NCBI GenBank assembly: GCA_964541895.1
Contig: CAZISM010000007.1
Location: 23,053-87,052 of the forward strand
Origin: CAZISM01 sp964541895
GTDB taxonomy: Bacteria; Zhuqueibacterota; Zhuqueibacteria; Residuimicrobiales; Residuimicrobiaceae
Length of the DNA stretch: 64,000 nt
Reading direction: 5' to 3'
The notes beneath the pieces were generated by a model that made no database searches, had not been told where the DNA came from, and saw nothing but the letters and a program-made list of their open reading frames with translations. Positions 45,705 to 54,464 of the stretch are shown here, one piece after another. The first letter of the stretch is position 1. Every line of letters begins with the position of its first letter. Made by a program: the position numbers and the translations under genes.

Positions 45705-48116
45705 ATGCAATCCTCCATCCTGAAGACGCAAAGGCTAATGACTGTCGTTTGCATATGGATCTGTCGCCCTTATATGATTGTACGATGGACGCTGCTTTTA
45801 TTTATTTTGTTTGTTCTGCCCCAGGGGACCATCCCGGGCCTGCTTTCAGCGCAGCCCTCAGAACTGCACATCTTTGTAACCGGTGATCTGCACGGTTTTC
45901 TTCTCGCCGATTCAACGGTACATCACGGCGGCATCGTCAGCCTTGGCCGAACCCTGCGCGAGACCACGCGATCGTTGCCGGACAGCTCGTTTCTCATATT
46001 CGATACCGGCGATGCCCTGGCCTATCATTATCTGAGCAAAGTGGACAGCGGACGCAGCGTGTTCAAGGCCATGCACGATTTTAATTTTGCCGCTCTGGTG
46101 CCGGGAAATCTCGATTTTTCATATGGCCACCAACACCTGCAAAATCTCGCCAACGCGGTTCCATCGCCAGTATGGTTGGCCGCCAACCTGGTGGACAGTT
46201 TGAAGCGTCCCATTTTTCCTCCCTGGCATATCTTTCGACGCCATACCCTGCGCGTGGCCGTGATTGGAATCTGCGATCCACAAATGCGCGAGACTGTTGC
46301 CGACGGGCATCTCGACGGGCTGCTGCTGCTCGAACCGTCTGCGGTCCTGCCAGGACTCTTGCAGGAGTTGCGCGGCCGCTATGATGTCCTGGTTGTGCTC
46401 TCCAATCTGGGCGCGGAGCGTACTAGCCGGCTGGCCAGGTCTTTTCCTGACATCGATCTTGTTCTCGACCATCCCCAGGAAGAGGTGCCGATGGAACTGA
46501 CCAAGGTCCGCTTTGACCAGGGCCACCAGGCCGTCTCTATCGTGCCGGCTCCTGCCAACGCTTTGTCGGTCAACCATATTGTTATGCAGATCTCCCGGGA
46601 TAAAGACGGCTCTCTCAACAAACTTGTCCGCGTCGCCAATGAAAAAAGCACATGCGGCAGCCGCCAGGATCAATGGCACCAGCAAGAGCAGCGTCTGCAA
46701 GCCGCCTACGAACGGCAGTGTTTGGCGCGCTATGGCCGTTCGGCCGATGCACCATTGGCGGTCTGTGACGGCCATACATCGGCAGAGGGTTTTATTCAGT
46801 ACACGCTCTACATGCTGCTGAAATCCACGCATAGCGAAATAGCTCTGCTGAACAAGGGCTATTTCCGGCAACTGGAACGCTTGTCCGGCCCCCTGACCAT
46901 CCGTGACATCGATCGTATCGGCTGGAGCGATGACCATGTTCGCATTATGCGGCTGCGCGGCAAGGCGTTGAAAGGATTGGCCGGCCGCAGCCAGCGGTTG
47001 TCGGAGAACAGCAAAAGACGATTGTACTATATGGCCATCCAGAACTATGACTGGAGTGCGCAGCGCCAGGCTCCCTGGAACGTGCACGGCAAGCCGCTGC
47101 AGGACGAGGAAGAGTACGCCGTCGTCACCAGCCATTTTCTGGGCAACGGCGGCGATGGGTATGCGGAATTCTCCCAAAAGCGTTACAGCAAGAGCCGCTT
47201 TATCGGCTATCTGCGTTTGTTGAGCGATAATGCAGGATCACAGGTTCCTATCAACGATCTCATCATCCGCTATCTCTGCGCCGGCCAACCCGGCAGCCTG
47301 ACCGAATGGAACGCCGGCCTTAAAAACGATGGCTTTATCAATCAGCCGCTTTGGCAGCTCTATATCGCCGGCATCGATCTGAGCCTGCAGAGCGTGAAGG
47401 TGAGCCATACGCAGAATTATACCGGCGCCACCGAGGTCCGAATCAATCAACAGGCCAAGCAGAGCCGTGACCATGCCATGAATCTCGATCTGCGTCTGCT
47501 CCGTTCCGGCCGTAATCTGGTCTACCTGTCCTCCCTGTGGCTGAAATACAACTCTACGACCATCTGGCCGGACCACGGCCGGCGCCTGAACAGCAAAGAA
47601 TCAAATCTGGAGCTGGCACAGACCATCGATATGCGCAAGGCGTGGCGGTTCTCGCCCTATCTGGGACTGCGGCTGGACTCTGACATGGAACTGGTGCAGC
47701 GGGATCTGGTGCCTTCCCTCGGTCTCAAGTGGGGGCAGGAGGATAATATGATCAGGCTGGCGGGCATCGGCAAATGGGATGGCCGTACTCATCGCAAAAG
47801 CGGTGGCGTGGAAATGAACGGCCTGTATCATCTTGGTTCTTCGCCCGTGCAGATGGACGGACGCATCCGCATGCGTTATCTGTTCGGCAACAGCACCCTG
47901 GCCATGGTGGAGGAGCGATGGACGGTCGAGTGGCGGCATGGCTTCAAGATACCACTGTCCGAACACCTGGCCCTCAAGCCGCAATTCGAATGGTTTTTAT
48001 TCAAAGGCCGGCGGCAACCGGACATTGCGCGCAACTGGCAGGTCGCGTTCCAACTTTCATACAGCCGGATCTGGAAGTTCCAGTACCAAAAATTTTATCG
48101 CCGCGAAGAGCGATAA
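45705..48116 (+). CDS. 5'-nucleotidase-like protein with degenerate metal site and C-terminal barrel
   Basis: An 803-residue exported protein with a long N-terminal signal (FILFVLPQGTIPGLLSAQ). Residues about 55-265 follow the metallophosphoesterase fold of UshA-like enzymes: TGDLHG (Asp61, His63) and IFDTGDAL are kept. The usual GNHEFDYG is GNLDFSYG, LSHLG is LSNLG and the GHxH motif is replaced by LDHPQ. Loss of these ligands makes phosphatase activity doubtful. The 5'-nucleotidase C-terminal domain (EIALLNKGYFR, GNGGDGYAEF) covers about 350-525. The final ~240 residues (YLGLRLDSDMELV, VEWRHGFKIP, WQVAFQLSYSRIWKF) look like outer-membrane beta-strands. Twenty-one bases behind argH; function unknown. 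Confidence 0.75.
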   Translation: MQSSILKTQRLMTVVCIWICRPYMIVRWTLLLFILFVLPQGTIPGLLSAQPSELHIFVTGDLHGFLLADSTVHHGGIVSLGRTLRETTRSLPDSSFLIFDTGDALAYHYLSKVDSGRSVFKAMHDFNFAALVPGNLDFSYGHQHLQNLANAVPSPVWLAANLVDSLKRPIFPPWHIFRRHTLRVAVIGICDPQMRETVADGHLDGLLLLEPSAVLPGLLQELRGRYDVLVVLSNLGAERTSRLARSFPDIDLVLDHPQEEVPMELTKVRFDQGHQAVSIVPAPANALSVNHIVMQISRDKDGSLNKLVRVANEKSTCGSRQDQWHQQEQRLQAAYERQCLARYGRSADAPLAVCDGHTSAEGFIQYTLYMLLKSTHSEIALLNKGYFRQLERLSGPLTIRDIDRIGWSDDHVRIMRLRGKALKGLAGRSQRLSENSKRRLYYMAIQNYDWSAQRQAPWNVHGKPLQDEEEYAVVTSHFLGNGGDGYAEFSQKRYSKSRFIGYLRLLSDNAGSQVPINDLIIRYLCAGQPGSLTEWNAGLKNDGFINQPLWQLYIAGIDLSLQSVKVSHTQNYTGATEVRINQQAKQSRDHAMNLDLRLLRSGRNLVYLSSLWLKYNSTTIWPDHGRRLNSKESNLELAQTIDMRKAWRFSPYLGLRLDSDMELVQRDLVPSLGLKWGQEDNMIRLAGIGKWDGRTHRKSGGVEMNGLYHLGSSPVQMDGRIRMRYLFGNSTLAMVEERWTVEWRHGFKIPLSEHLALKPQFEWFLFKGRRQPDIARNWQVAFQLSYSRIWKFQYQKFYRREER

Positions 48117-48131
48117 ACCTTGTCTTTTTTA

Positions 48132-48160
48132 TTTACATTGTGGCGGCTGTTTCGTATTTT
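48132..48160 (+). promoter_or_regulatory. Sigma70-like promoter for the prolyl oligopeptidase gene
   Basis: TTTACA (48132-48137), a 17-base spacer and TATTTT (48155-48160) in the AT-rich 107-base gap before the gene at 48224, giving a leader of about 55-60 bases. Confidence 0.45.
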
Positions 48161-48223
48161 TTTTATCATTGAGACCTATTCGATGTGAACGAACAATGAC
48201 CCTGAATCAGGAGAGGCACACAT

Positions 48224-50302
48224 ATGAGTAAATGGTTCAGTATCCTCACTCTATTACTTTTGGCGGGGAGCAGTATGAAGGCCCAGTCCGGAGATGATCC
48301 GTTTTTGTGGTTGGAAGAGGTAGACGGCGAACAGGCCATGACCTGGGTCAAAGAGCACAATCAGAAAGCCCTGTCTGTATTGCAGCAGGAGCCGATGTAC
48401 GCGTCGATCTATGACCGCTTGTTGGCCATTTATAACGCCAAAGAGCGGATCGCCTTTCCCGATATGGTGGGTGATTATATTTACAATTTCTGGCAGGATG
48501 AAGAGCACGAACGCGGTGTCTGGCGACGCACCACCTGGAACGATTATGCCAAGCCGTCGCCCCGGTGGGAAACCATACTGGACATCGATTCCCTTGCGGC
48601 CGCAGAAAACGAAAAGTGGGTCTTTGGCGGCGCCAGCTGGCTCTATCCCGATTATGACCGCTGCCTGCTGCATCTCTCCAGAGGCGGCGGCGATGCCAAG
48701 GTGATTCGCGAATTCGATGTTACAGCCAAAGCGTTCGTCACGAACGGATTTGAATTGGCGGAAGCAAAAAGCCAGGTGTCCTGGCTCGATCGCAATACGC
48801 TGTACGTGGGCACAGACTTTGGCTCCGGTTCCATGACCACGTCGGGGTATGCCCGCGTGGCCAAACTCTGGCGTCGCGGCACACCGCTGACACAAGCTAC
48901 CTGGATTTTCCAAGGTGAGCTGGAGGACATGGTGGCCCGCGTACATGTGATTCATACGCCGGAACGGGCCTATGTCCTCTGTTCTCGACAGATGACGTTT
49001 TATTCCAGCGAGAACTATGCCCTGGAGAGCGGCAACAAGATCAAACTGGATCTGCCGGCCGATGCTCAGGTGGCCGGTCTGTTCAAAAACCAGCTGCTGG
49101 TGGAGTTGAAAAGCGACTGGACCCCGGCTGGAACAACCTATCGTCAGGGCGCCCTGATCGCCATCGACTATGATGCCTTTTTAAAGGGCAGCCGTCAGTT
49201 CGCCGTCATCGTTCAGCCGGATGCGCGTTCCAGCATTGTGGCCGTTTCGAATACCAGAAATTATCTCCTTGTCAACATGCTGGAAAACGTAAAGAGTTCG
49301 CTCTACCGCTACAGCTTTGCGAAAGGCTCCTGGCAAAACGTCAAAATGCAACTGCCGGAGATCGGCTCCATCAGCGTGGTCGCCACCGATGACTTTAGTG
49401 ACCGCTTTTTCATCACCTACAGTGATTTTCTCACGCCCACCTCGCTGCATGCCTATGAGCCGAAAAAGAAAGCGTTTCAACTGGTAAAAACGTTGCCATC
49501 CTTTTTCGACAGCAACGGTCTGCAGGTGGAACAGGGCTCTGCACTTTCTGCCGACGGAACAGCCATTCCCTATTTCATGGTGCATAAAAAAGATATGGTA
49601 TGGAACGGCGAAAATCCGACGTTGCTGTACGGGTATGGCGGATTTGAAATTTCCATGCTGCCGTCCTATTCCGCCGCTTATGGAGCCGCCTGGCTCGAAC
49701 AGGGCGGCGTGTATGTGGTAGCCAATATCCGCGGCGGCGGTGAATTCGGGCCGCAATGGCATCAGGCTGCGCTTAAAGAAAAACGACAGCGCGCTTATGA
49801 CGATTTCATCGCCGTGGCTCAGGATCTGATCAGCCGCCAAGTGACCTCTGCCCGCCACCTGGGCATACGCGGCGGCAGCAACGGCGGCCTGCTGGTGGGC
49901 GTCATGTTCACACAACGGCCGGACCTGTTCAATGCTGTGGTCTGTGAAGTGCCCTTGCTGGATATGAAACGCTACAACAAGCTGCTGGCCGGCGCCAGCT
50001 GGATGGCCGAGTACGGCAATCCGGATATTCCCGAAGAGTGGGCATTCATCAGGAACTATTCGCCCTATCAGAACCTGAAGCCGGGCGTCACCTATCCGTT
50101 GGTGTACTTTACCACGACCACCCGGGATGATCGCGTTCACCCCGGGCACGCACGAAAAATGGCGGCGAAAATGGAATCCCTCGGTCTGTCCTTCTACTAT
50201 TTTGAAAATACCGAAGGCGGACATTCTGCCGGCAGCACCAACGCGTTGCGCGCACTCAGCAACGCCCTCAGCTTTACCTACTTGCACAAACAACTGAAAT
50301 GA
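48224..50302 (+). CDS. Prolyl oligopeptidase-family serine peptidase (S9A)
   Basis: A 692-residue S9 peptidase with a signal peptide (KWFSILTLLLLAGSSMKAQ). Residues about 25-430 form the beta-propeller that filters substrates by size; the hydrolase domain opens with LYGYGGFEISMLPSY. The nucleophile is Ser552 in IRGGSNGGLLVG; the acid lies in TTRDDRVHPGHA and the His in TEGGHSAG. It cleaves short proline-containing peptides in the periplasm. The ATG follows GGAGAGG. The following gene starts within a few hundred bases on the same strand. Confidence 0.9.
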   Translation: MSKWFSILTLLLLAGSSMKAQSGDDPFLWLEEVDGEQAMTWVKEHNQKALSVLQQEPMYASIYDRLLAIYNAKERIAFPDMVGDYIYNFWQDEEHERGVWRRTTWNDYAKPSPRWETILDIDSLAAAENEKWVFGGASWLYPDYDRCLLHLSRGGGDAKVIREFDVTAKAFVTNGFELAEAKSQVSWLDRNTLYVGTDFGSGSMTTSGYARVAKLWRRGTPLTQATWIFQGELEDMVARVHVIHTPERAYVLCSRQMTFYSSENYALESGNKIKLDLPADAQVAGLFKNQLLVELKSDWTPAGTTYRQGALIAIDYDAFLKGSRQFAVIVQPDARSSIVAVSNTRNYLLVNMLENVKSSLYRYSFAKGSWQNVKMQLPEIGSISVVATDDFSDRFFITYSDFLTPTSLHAYEPKKKAFQLVKTLPSFFDSNGLQVEQGSALSADGTAIPYFMVHKKDMVWNGENPTLLYGYGGFEISMLPSYSAAYGAAWLEQGGVYVVANIRGGGEFGPQWHQAALKEKRQRAYDDFIAVAQDLISRQVTSARHLGIRGGSNGGLLVGVMFTQRPDLFNAVVCEVPLLDMKRYNKLLAGASWMAEYGNPDIPEEWAFIRNYSPYQNLKPGVTYPLVYFTTTTRDDRVHPGHARKMAAKMESLGLSFYYFENTEGGHSAGSTNALRALSNALSFTYLHKQLK

Positions 50303-50388
50303 TGACCGCCGGCCGAGCGGATAATCCGGCGGCCGGACGATCCTGTTTGGTCATGAACGGTGGACAAAATTCGTCTCGGGAGCTGGAG

Positions 50389-51777
50389 ATGATCGGTTCC
50401 ATAATCAGACTGTCCCTTTTACTGCCACTTGTGATCGGGCTTGTCATCCCCGTGCCCCTCGCTTGCGGCGGTCTGCTCTATGGCCAGGATTCTGCTTCGC
50501 CGTTCCTTACCGTCAACGGTCAACATATTCGGCTGCCGGTTCCGGTCAGCAGCGCCAGAATCAGGCAGGCCACGCTCGCGGATACCATTGCCTGGTATCT
50601 GCAGGCCACGCTGCGGGAGAGTGAACGCGACGATATTCTGGTGGCTCTCTATACGTCTGCGGACGACAGGCATCTCTCTCGAGCGGTCAGGCCCGGCGAG
50701 CCGCTGACCAGAGCGCAAACGGCACTCTACAACGAGGCGTTACTTGTCGCGGACGTCACCCTGTTCCAGGAGCGGACGGGAAAAGCAGAGCCTGTCTATT
50801 TTGATACCGGTCCGGAATCCAAACGCTCCCCACGATCCAAATCCTTTCGCCCCTTCTTTACTACAGAAATTTATGCGCATATCGATTACCTGGATCTCGC
50901 CGACGGCCAATTCCTGGGCGGCTCCACCATTACGGCGGCTGACAGCAACGCTTCGGCGCTAAAGTCTGAAGCCGGTGCTTTCGATCAATTGAATCGGCAA
51001 CTCAGACTGGAAATGGCACGCGTATACGGCCCTTCCGGAGATGTCGAACGGTCGGGGCCGGATTTTCTGCTGAAAGGCCATTACGCTAAAGATTTCCCCA
51101 ATCGGCAGATTTTCGCGCTGGTCGCACCTGCATCAAACCACAGCAGCGATCTGGCCGGATTTGCCATTGCCACGACATCACGCGAAGAGGAAACCGTTTT
51201 GCAGGTCAGCCGGTTGTGGCGGGATCTGTCTCCCGGCAGCTGGGCGATGCCATACACGCAACCGGTTTTTTCCCTCTATCTGCATCTGCAGCCACCTCTT
51301 TTTGGATCGTACAGCCAATATGGTCTCTACCTGCAGGGTAATCCACTGGCCAGAACCGATTGGGGATTTGGCCTCAATATCATTCGTGCCAAGGATTCCT
51401 TTGACGATCTCGACTATGGTGTCGGGCTCTCTGCCTTTGGCCGTTATCGAGTCAAAGACGGCACCCGATTCGATCTAGGGGTAAAACTTGGCGCTGATAT
51501 GGATATCCCGTTTCGCCACGACGATGCAGATAACTCTGTCAGCACACTGCTCTTTTCCTGCCAGGCGGCGATGACGGCGGATGTGCTGTTGACTCCTTGC
51601 ACGGATCTAATTTGGAGCGCGGGCTATCGGATCAGCAACCGTGCCAACAGTTGGGACTATTCCGATGACGAAGAGAGTTATCCGGCGCAGTGGCAGGGAG
51701 CGGCTCCCAGTATCAGCAGCAGCGGTTTTTTTATAGCGGTTGGTTTCAGGTACAGCCTGCTGGAATTTGTTTTTTAA
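50389..51777 (+). CDS. Orphan outer-membrane protein with C-terminal barrel strands
   Basis: A 462-residue protein with a strong N-terminal hydrophobic segment (IIRLSLLLPLVIGLVIPVPLACGG). I do not recognise a family. Residues about 35-240 are helical and strand-mixed (ADTIAWYLQATLRESERDDI). From about 290 the chain has alternating amphipathic strands (GSYSQYGLYLQGNPL, DWGFGLNIIRA, DYGVGLSAFGRY, DLGVKLGADM) and ends in VGFRYSLLEFVF, a C-terminal Phe as in outer-membrane barrels. ATG 50389 is preferred, as GGGAG lies 6 bases ahead; an in-frame ATG at 50299 overlaps the upstream gene's stop and is less likely. Cotranscription with the peptidase is possible. Confidence 0.65.
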   Translation: MIGSIIRLSLLLPLVIGLVIPVPLACGGLLYGQDSASPFLTVNGQHIRLPVPVSSARIRQATLADTIAWYLQATLRESERDDILVALYTSADDRHLSRAVRPGEPLTRAQTALYNEALLVADVTLFQERTGKAEPVYFDTGPESKRSPRSKSFRPFFTTEIYAHIDYLDLADGQFLGGSTITAADSNASALKSEAGAFDQLNRQLRLEMARVYGPSGDVERSGPDFLLKGHYAKDFPNRQIFALVAPASNHSSDLAGFAIATTSREEETVLQVSRLWRDLSPGSWAMPYTQPVFSLYLHLQPPLFGSYSQYGLYLQGNPLARTDWGFGLNIIRAKDSFDDLDYGVGLSAFGRYRVKDGTRFDLGVKLGADMDIPFRHDDADNSVSTLLFSCQAAMTADVLLTPCTDLIWSAGYRISNRANSWDYSDDEESYPAQWQGAAPSISSSGFFIAVGFRYSLLEFVF

Positions 51778-51903
51778 TCACCAGCTGTAAGGTGCCCATT
51801 CAGGTCGCTGTAAAAAACATCAACCCTGCTTGAATCATCGCCCATAACCGCCGGCGGCCTAAAGTCAAGGGCCAGGCAGACGATAATTAAAAGGATGAAT
51901 AAC

Positions 51904-54393
51904 ATGCTCACCAAAAACCGTTGCTTTCTACTGCCTCTGCTCAGGGCCGTAGCTGTGGCCGGCTTGATCTTCTCGACGTTGACGCCCTGCCGTGCCAATG
52001 AGGCGCCCGTCCTTCGTTGCGTTCACCAGTCCACAGATTCGACGGCGGACCTGACCATCAACGGGCTGAAACAGCCGCTGCGTATATTGCAGATCACCGA
52101 TGTCCACATCAGCGTGATCGACAGCAGCGAAAAGAAATATCACGCTTTCAGCCGACGGATGGATAATGCGTTCATTACCCGCGAGCACTATCGCACAAAA
52201 GAACCGGCGGCGGCGCTGCCGCGGTTCCTGGGCCTCCTCCACAAGGCAAAACAGGAAAAAGTGGATCTGATCGTGTTGACCGGAGACATCGTCAATAATC
52301 CTTCCCGCTCCAGCGTAGCCTTTGTGACCAGAGCGATTAAGGAATGTGGTATTCCGGCGCTATATATCCCCGGCAACCATGACTGGCACTATGAAGGAAT
52401 GGAAGGCTCCAGCGAAAAGCTGCGACAGACCTGGACAAAAAAAAGCCTGAAGCCGCTGTATGGCGATCATAGCCTGATGGCCTATGCCGTCGACTGTAAG
52501 GGCGTGCGTATTATTGCCATTGATAATTCCACCTATCAGGTCAACGAAAAACAACTGGCTTTTTTCAAAAGAGAGGCCGGCCGCGGCGGACCGGTTGTGC
52601 TGCTTTCGCACATCCCCTATTATATCCCTGGCAGCGAACGCGCTTTTGGCTGCGGCAATCCCAATTGGGGCTGGGATCAGGACCGGGGCTTTGAAACCGA
52701 ACGGCGTCAACGCTGGCCCAAAAGCGGCAACAGCCGCTCGACCGTGGAATTTGTCGAACTCCTTGGCCACACGCCAAACCTTGTCGCTGTGCTGGCCGGC
52801 CATATCCATCACAATGTCTCGCAAAAAATCGCCGACCACGCCTGGCAATACAGCACGGCCGCTGCGTTCGCCGGTGCCAGCAGACTGATCACGATCAAGC
52901 CGGAGTGGCAGGGGGTGATGCTCAATTACGATTGTACCGATATGTTTTTCAACTCGCCGCCGGATCAGATCAGCGGCGAGGTGATTGACGGCCAGGTCGA
53001 CAGGGTGGCGGAAGCCGGGGTCTCCATTTTCATGTGCAACACCAACGCCCAGCGCACCAACTATGCCAGCCAGGCCTTTGAGCCGTTCTGGAGCGGCTAT
53101 GATCCCAACGGGCCGGATGAGCAGCCCTTTTTGCTCGACATGGCGCCGGAGAGCAGAAAGAATTATCGCAGCATGGTGGAATCCATGATGGTGCTGAGCC
53201 GGCAGGGGGTGGACTATCCGGCCCGGGTCATTCAGCGTTGTCGCTTTCATGGCATCTCGCCGTGGATCAGTCTGCGCATGAACGATATCCATAACAACGA
53301 CGAACCGGATCACCCTATTCACAGCACGTTCTGGAAAAACCATCATGAATGCTGGCGGGTGCCTGATCGACGGATCGATTATTATGATCGCGCTCTTGAC
53401 TACAGCCATGAATCTGTGCGTCAGCGCTATCTGGGGTTGATCCGGGAGACGCTGGAACGCTACGATATGGACGGGCTGGAACTGGATTTCATGCGCGAAC
53501 CCTATTTATTCAAACCCGGACATGAAGCCGAGGGCAGCCGAATTCTGTGCGAGTGGCTGAAACAGGTGCGCGAGCTGGTCGTGCAAACCGCAGCCCGGCG
53601 CGGCCACGGCATTAAAATCGGCGTGCGCGTGCCGGCCAATCCGATCACGGCTAAAAACCTGGGACTTGATGCGGTGGAGTGGGCACGACTGGGATTGATC
53701 GATCTGGTGGTGGTCACTCCCCGCTGGGCGAGCATGGACACGGATTTGCCGCTGGCGGTCTGGAAGGATCTCTTGTCTCCCTGGCCGGTGACACTGGCAG
53801 GCGGGATCGAAATCCGTGAACAGGCTTTTCCCGACGGTCCGGCACGACTGACCGATTCTGCTACCGCTGTTGCAGCCGCCGCAACCATCCTTAGCAGAGG
53901 CGCGGATGCCGTCTACCTGTTCAACTATTTTCCCTCTTTGATCAAAAACGGCTGGACGCCCGAAGCGTATAAAAACACCCTGTCGGCCATGACCTCAGCC
54001 GCAACCATGGCAGGCATGACGCGAAGGCACATGCTCACCTTTCGCGATGTGTTTGCGCCCGGGGAGGCCAGGGACAACGCCTTGCCGGTGACAGCGCGGC
54101 GCCCCAGCTTTCGCCTCGGCACGGCAGCGCGGCCACAAGGGCAGGCCGTAACTGCGATGGTGCGGCTACGGCCGCAGGACGATGCGTTGGCCCCCGAGTT
54201 GTGGATTAACGGCATACGCTGCCCACTCCTCTCGCAGGTACAAAACGAGTACACGTTCACTGTGCCGGAGCAAGCGATGATGGAACAGGTGCAGGTGGTG
54301 GAGGTAGCGGATAAAGGGGGGCTATCGATCACTGTTGAACACGTCGAGATTACCATAGCGGCGGCGCCCATCCAGCAGCGCGTCAAAAGGTAG
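51904..54393 (+). CDS. Metallophosphoesterase fused to a glycoside-hydrolase-like TIM barrel
   Basis: An 829-residue exported protein. Residues about 55-320 are a calcineurin-like phosphoesterase with all five metal blocks intact: ITDVHIS, LTGDIVN, PGNHDWH, LSHIPYY and AGHIHHN. From about 355 a different domain begins; RYDMDGLELDFMREPYLFK with GIKIGVRVPANP resembles the (beta/alpha)8 barrel of GH10-like or DUF4015-type hydrolases with acidic residues at strand ends. The last ~130 residues are a beta domain (VTAMVRLRPQDDALAPELWINGI). Both activities on a phosphorylated or phospholipid-linked glycan is conceivable. ATG 51904 is chosen because AAAGG lies 9 bases ahead, whereas it abuts the ATG at 51895. 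Confidence 0.8.
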   Translation: MLTKNRCFLLPLLRAVAVAGLIFSTLTPCRANEAPVLRCVHQSTDSTADLTINGLKQPLRILQITDVHISVIDSSEKKYHAFSRRMDNAFITREHYRTKEPAAALPRFLGLLHKAKQEKVDLIVLTGDIVNNPSRSSVAFVTRAIKECGIPALYIPGNHDWHYEGMEGSSEKLRQTWTKKSLKPLYGDHSLMAYAVDCKGVRIIAIDNSTYQVNEKQLAFFKREAGRGGPVVLLSHIPYYIPGSERAFGCGNPNWGWDQDRGFETERRQRWPKSGNSRSTVEFVELLGHTPNLVAVLAGHIHHNVSQKIADHAWQYSTAAAFAGASRLITIKPEWQGVMLNYDCTDMFFNSPPDQISGEVIDGQVDRVAEAGVSIFMCNTNAQRTNYASQAFEPFWSGYDPNGPDEQPFLLDMAPESRKNYRSMVESMMVLSRQGVDYPARVIQRCRFHGISPWISLRMNDIHNNDEPDHPIHSTFWKNHHECWRVPDRRIDYYDRALDYSHESVRQRYLGLIRETLERYDMDGLELDFMREPYLFKPGHEAEGSRILCEWLKQVRELVVQTAARRGHGIKIGVRVPANPITAKNLGLDAVEWARLGLIDLVVVTPRWASMDTDLPLAVWKDLLSPWPVTLAGGIEIREQAFPDGPARLTDSATAVAAAATILSRGADAVYLFNYFPSLIKNGWTPEAYKNTLSAMTSAATMAGMTRRHMLTFRDVFAPGEARDNALPVTARRPSFRLGTAARPQGQAVTAMVRLRPQDDALAPELWINGIRCPLLSQVQNEYTFTVPEQAMMEQVQVVEVADKGGLSITVEHVEITIAAAPIQQRVKR

Positions 54394-54401
54394 CGAGGCA
54401 A

Positions 54402-54438
54402 GAAAAAGCTGCACGGCGGGGCGCGGCAGCCGCCGTGC
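54402..54438 (-). terminator. Intrinsic terminator of the DeoR-to-aminotransferase operon
   Basis: GCACGGCGG (54411-54419) and its complement (54430-54438) form a perfect 9-bp stem with a 10-base loop. Reading on the minus strand the hairpin is followed by AGCTTTTTCTT (54402-54410), a U-tract. It lies just past the aminotransferase stop at 54465 and ends the six-gene transcript. Confidence 0.75.
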
Positions 54439-54464
54439 GTTCAAGCGTTAACGGGTTGTCCGGT

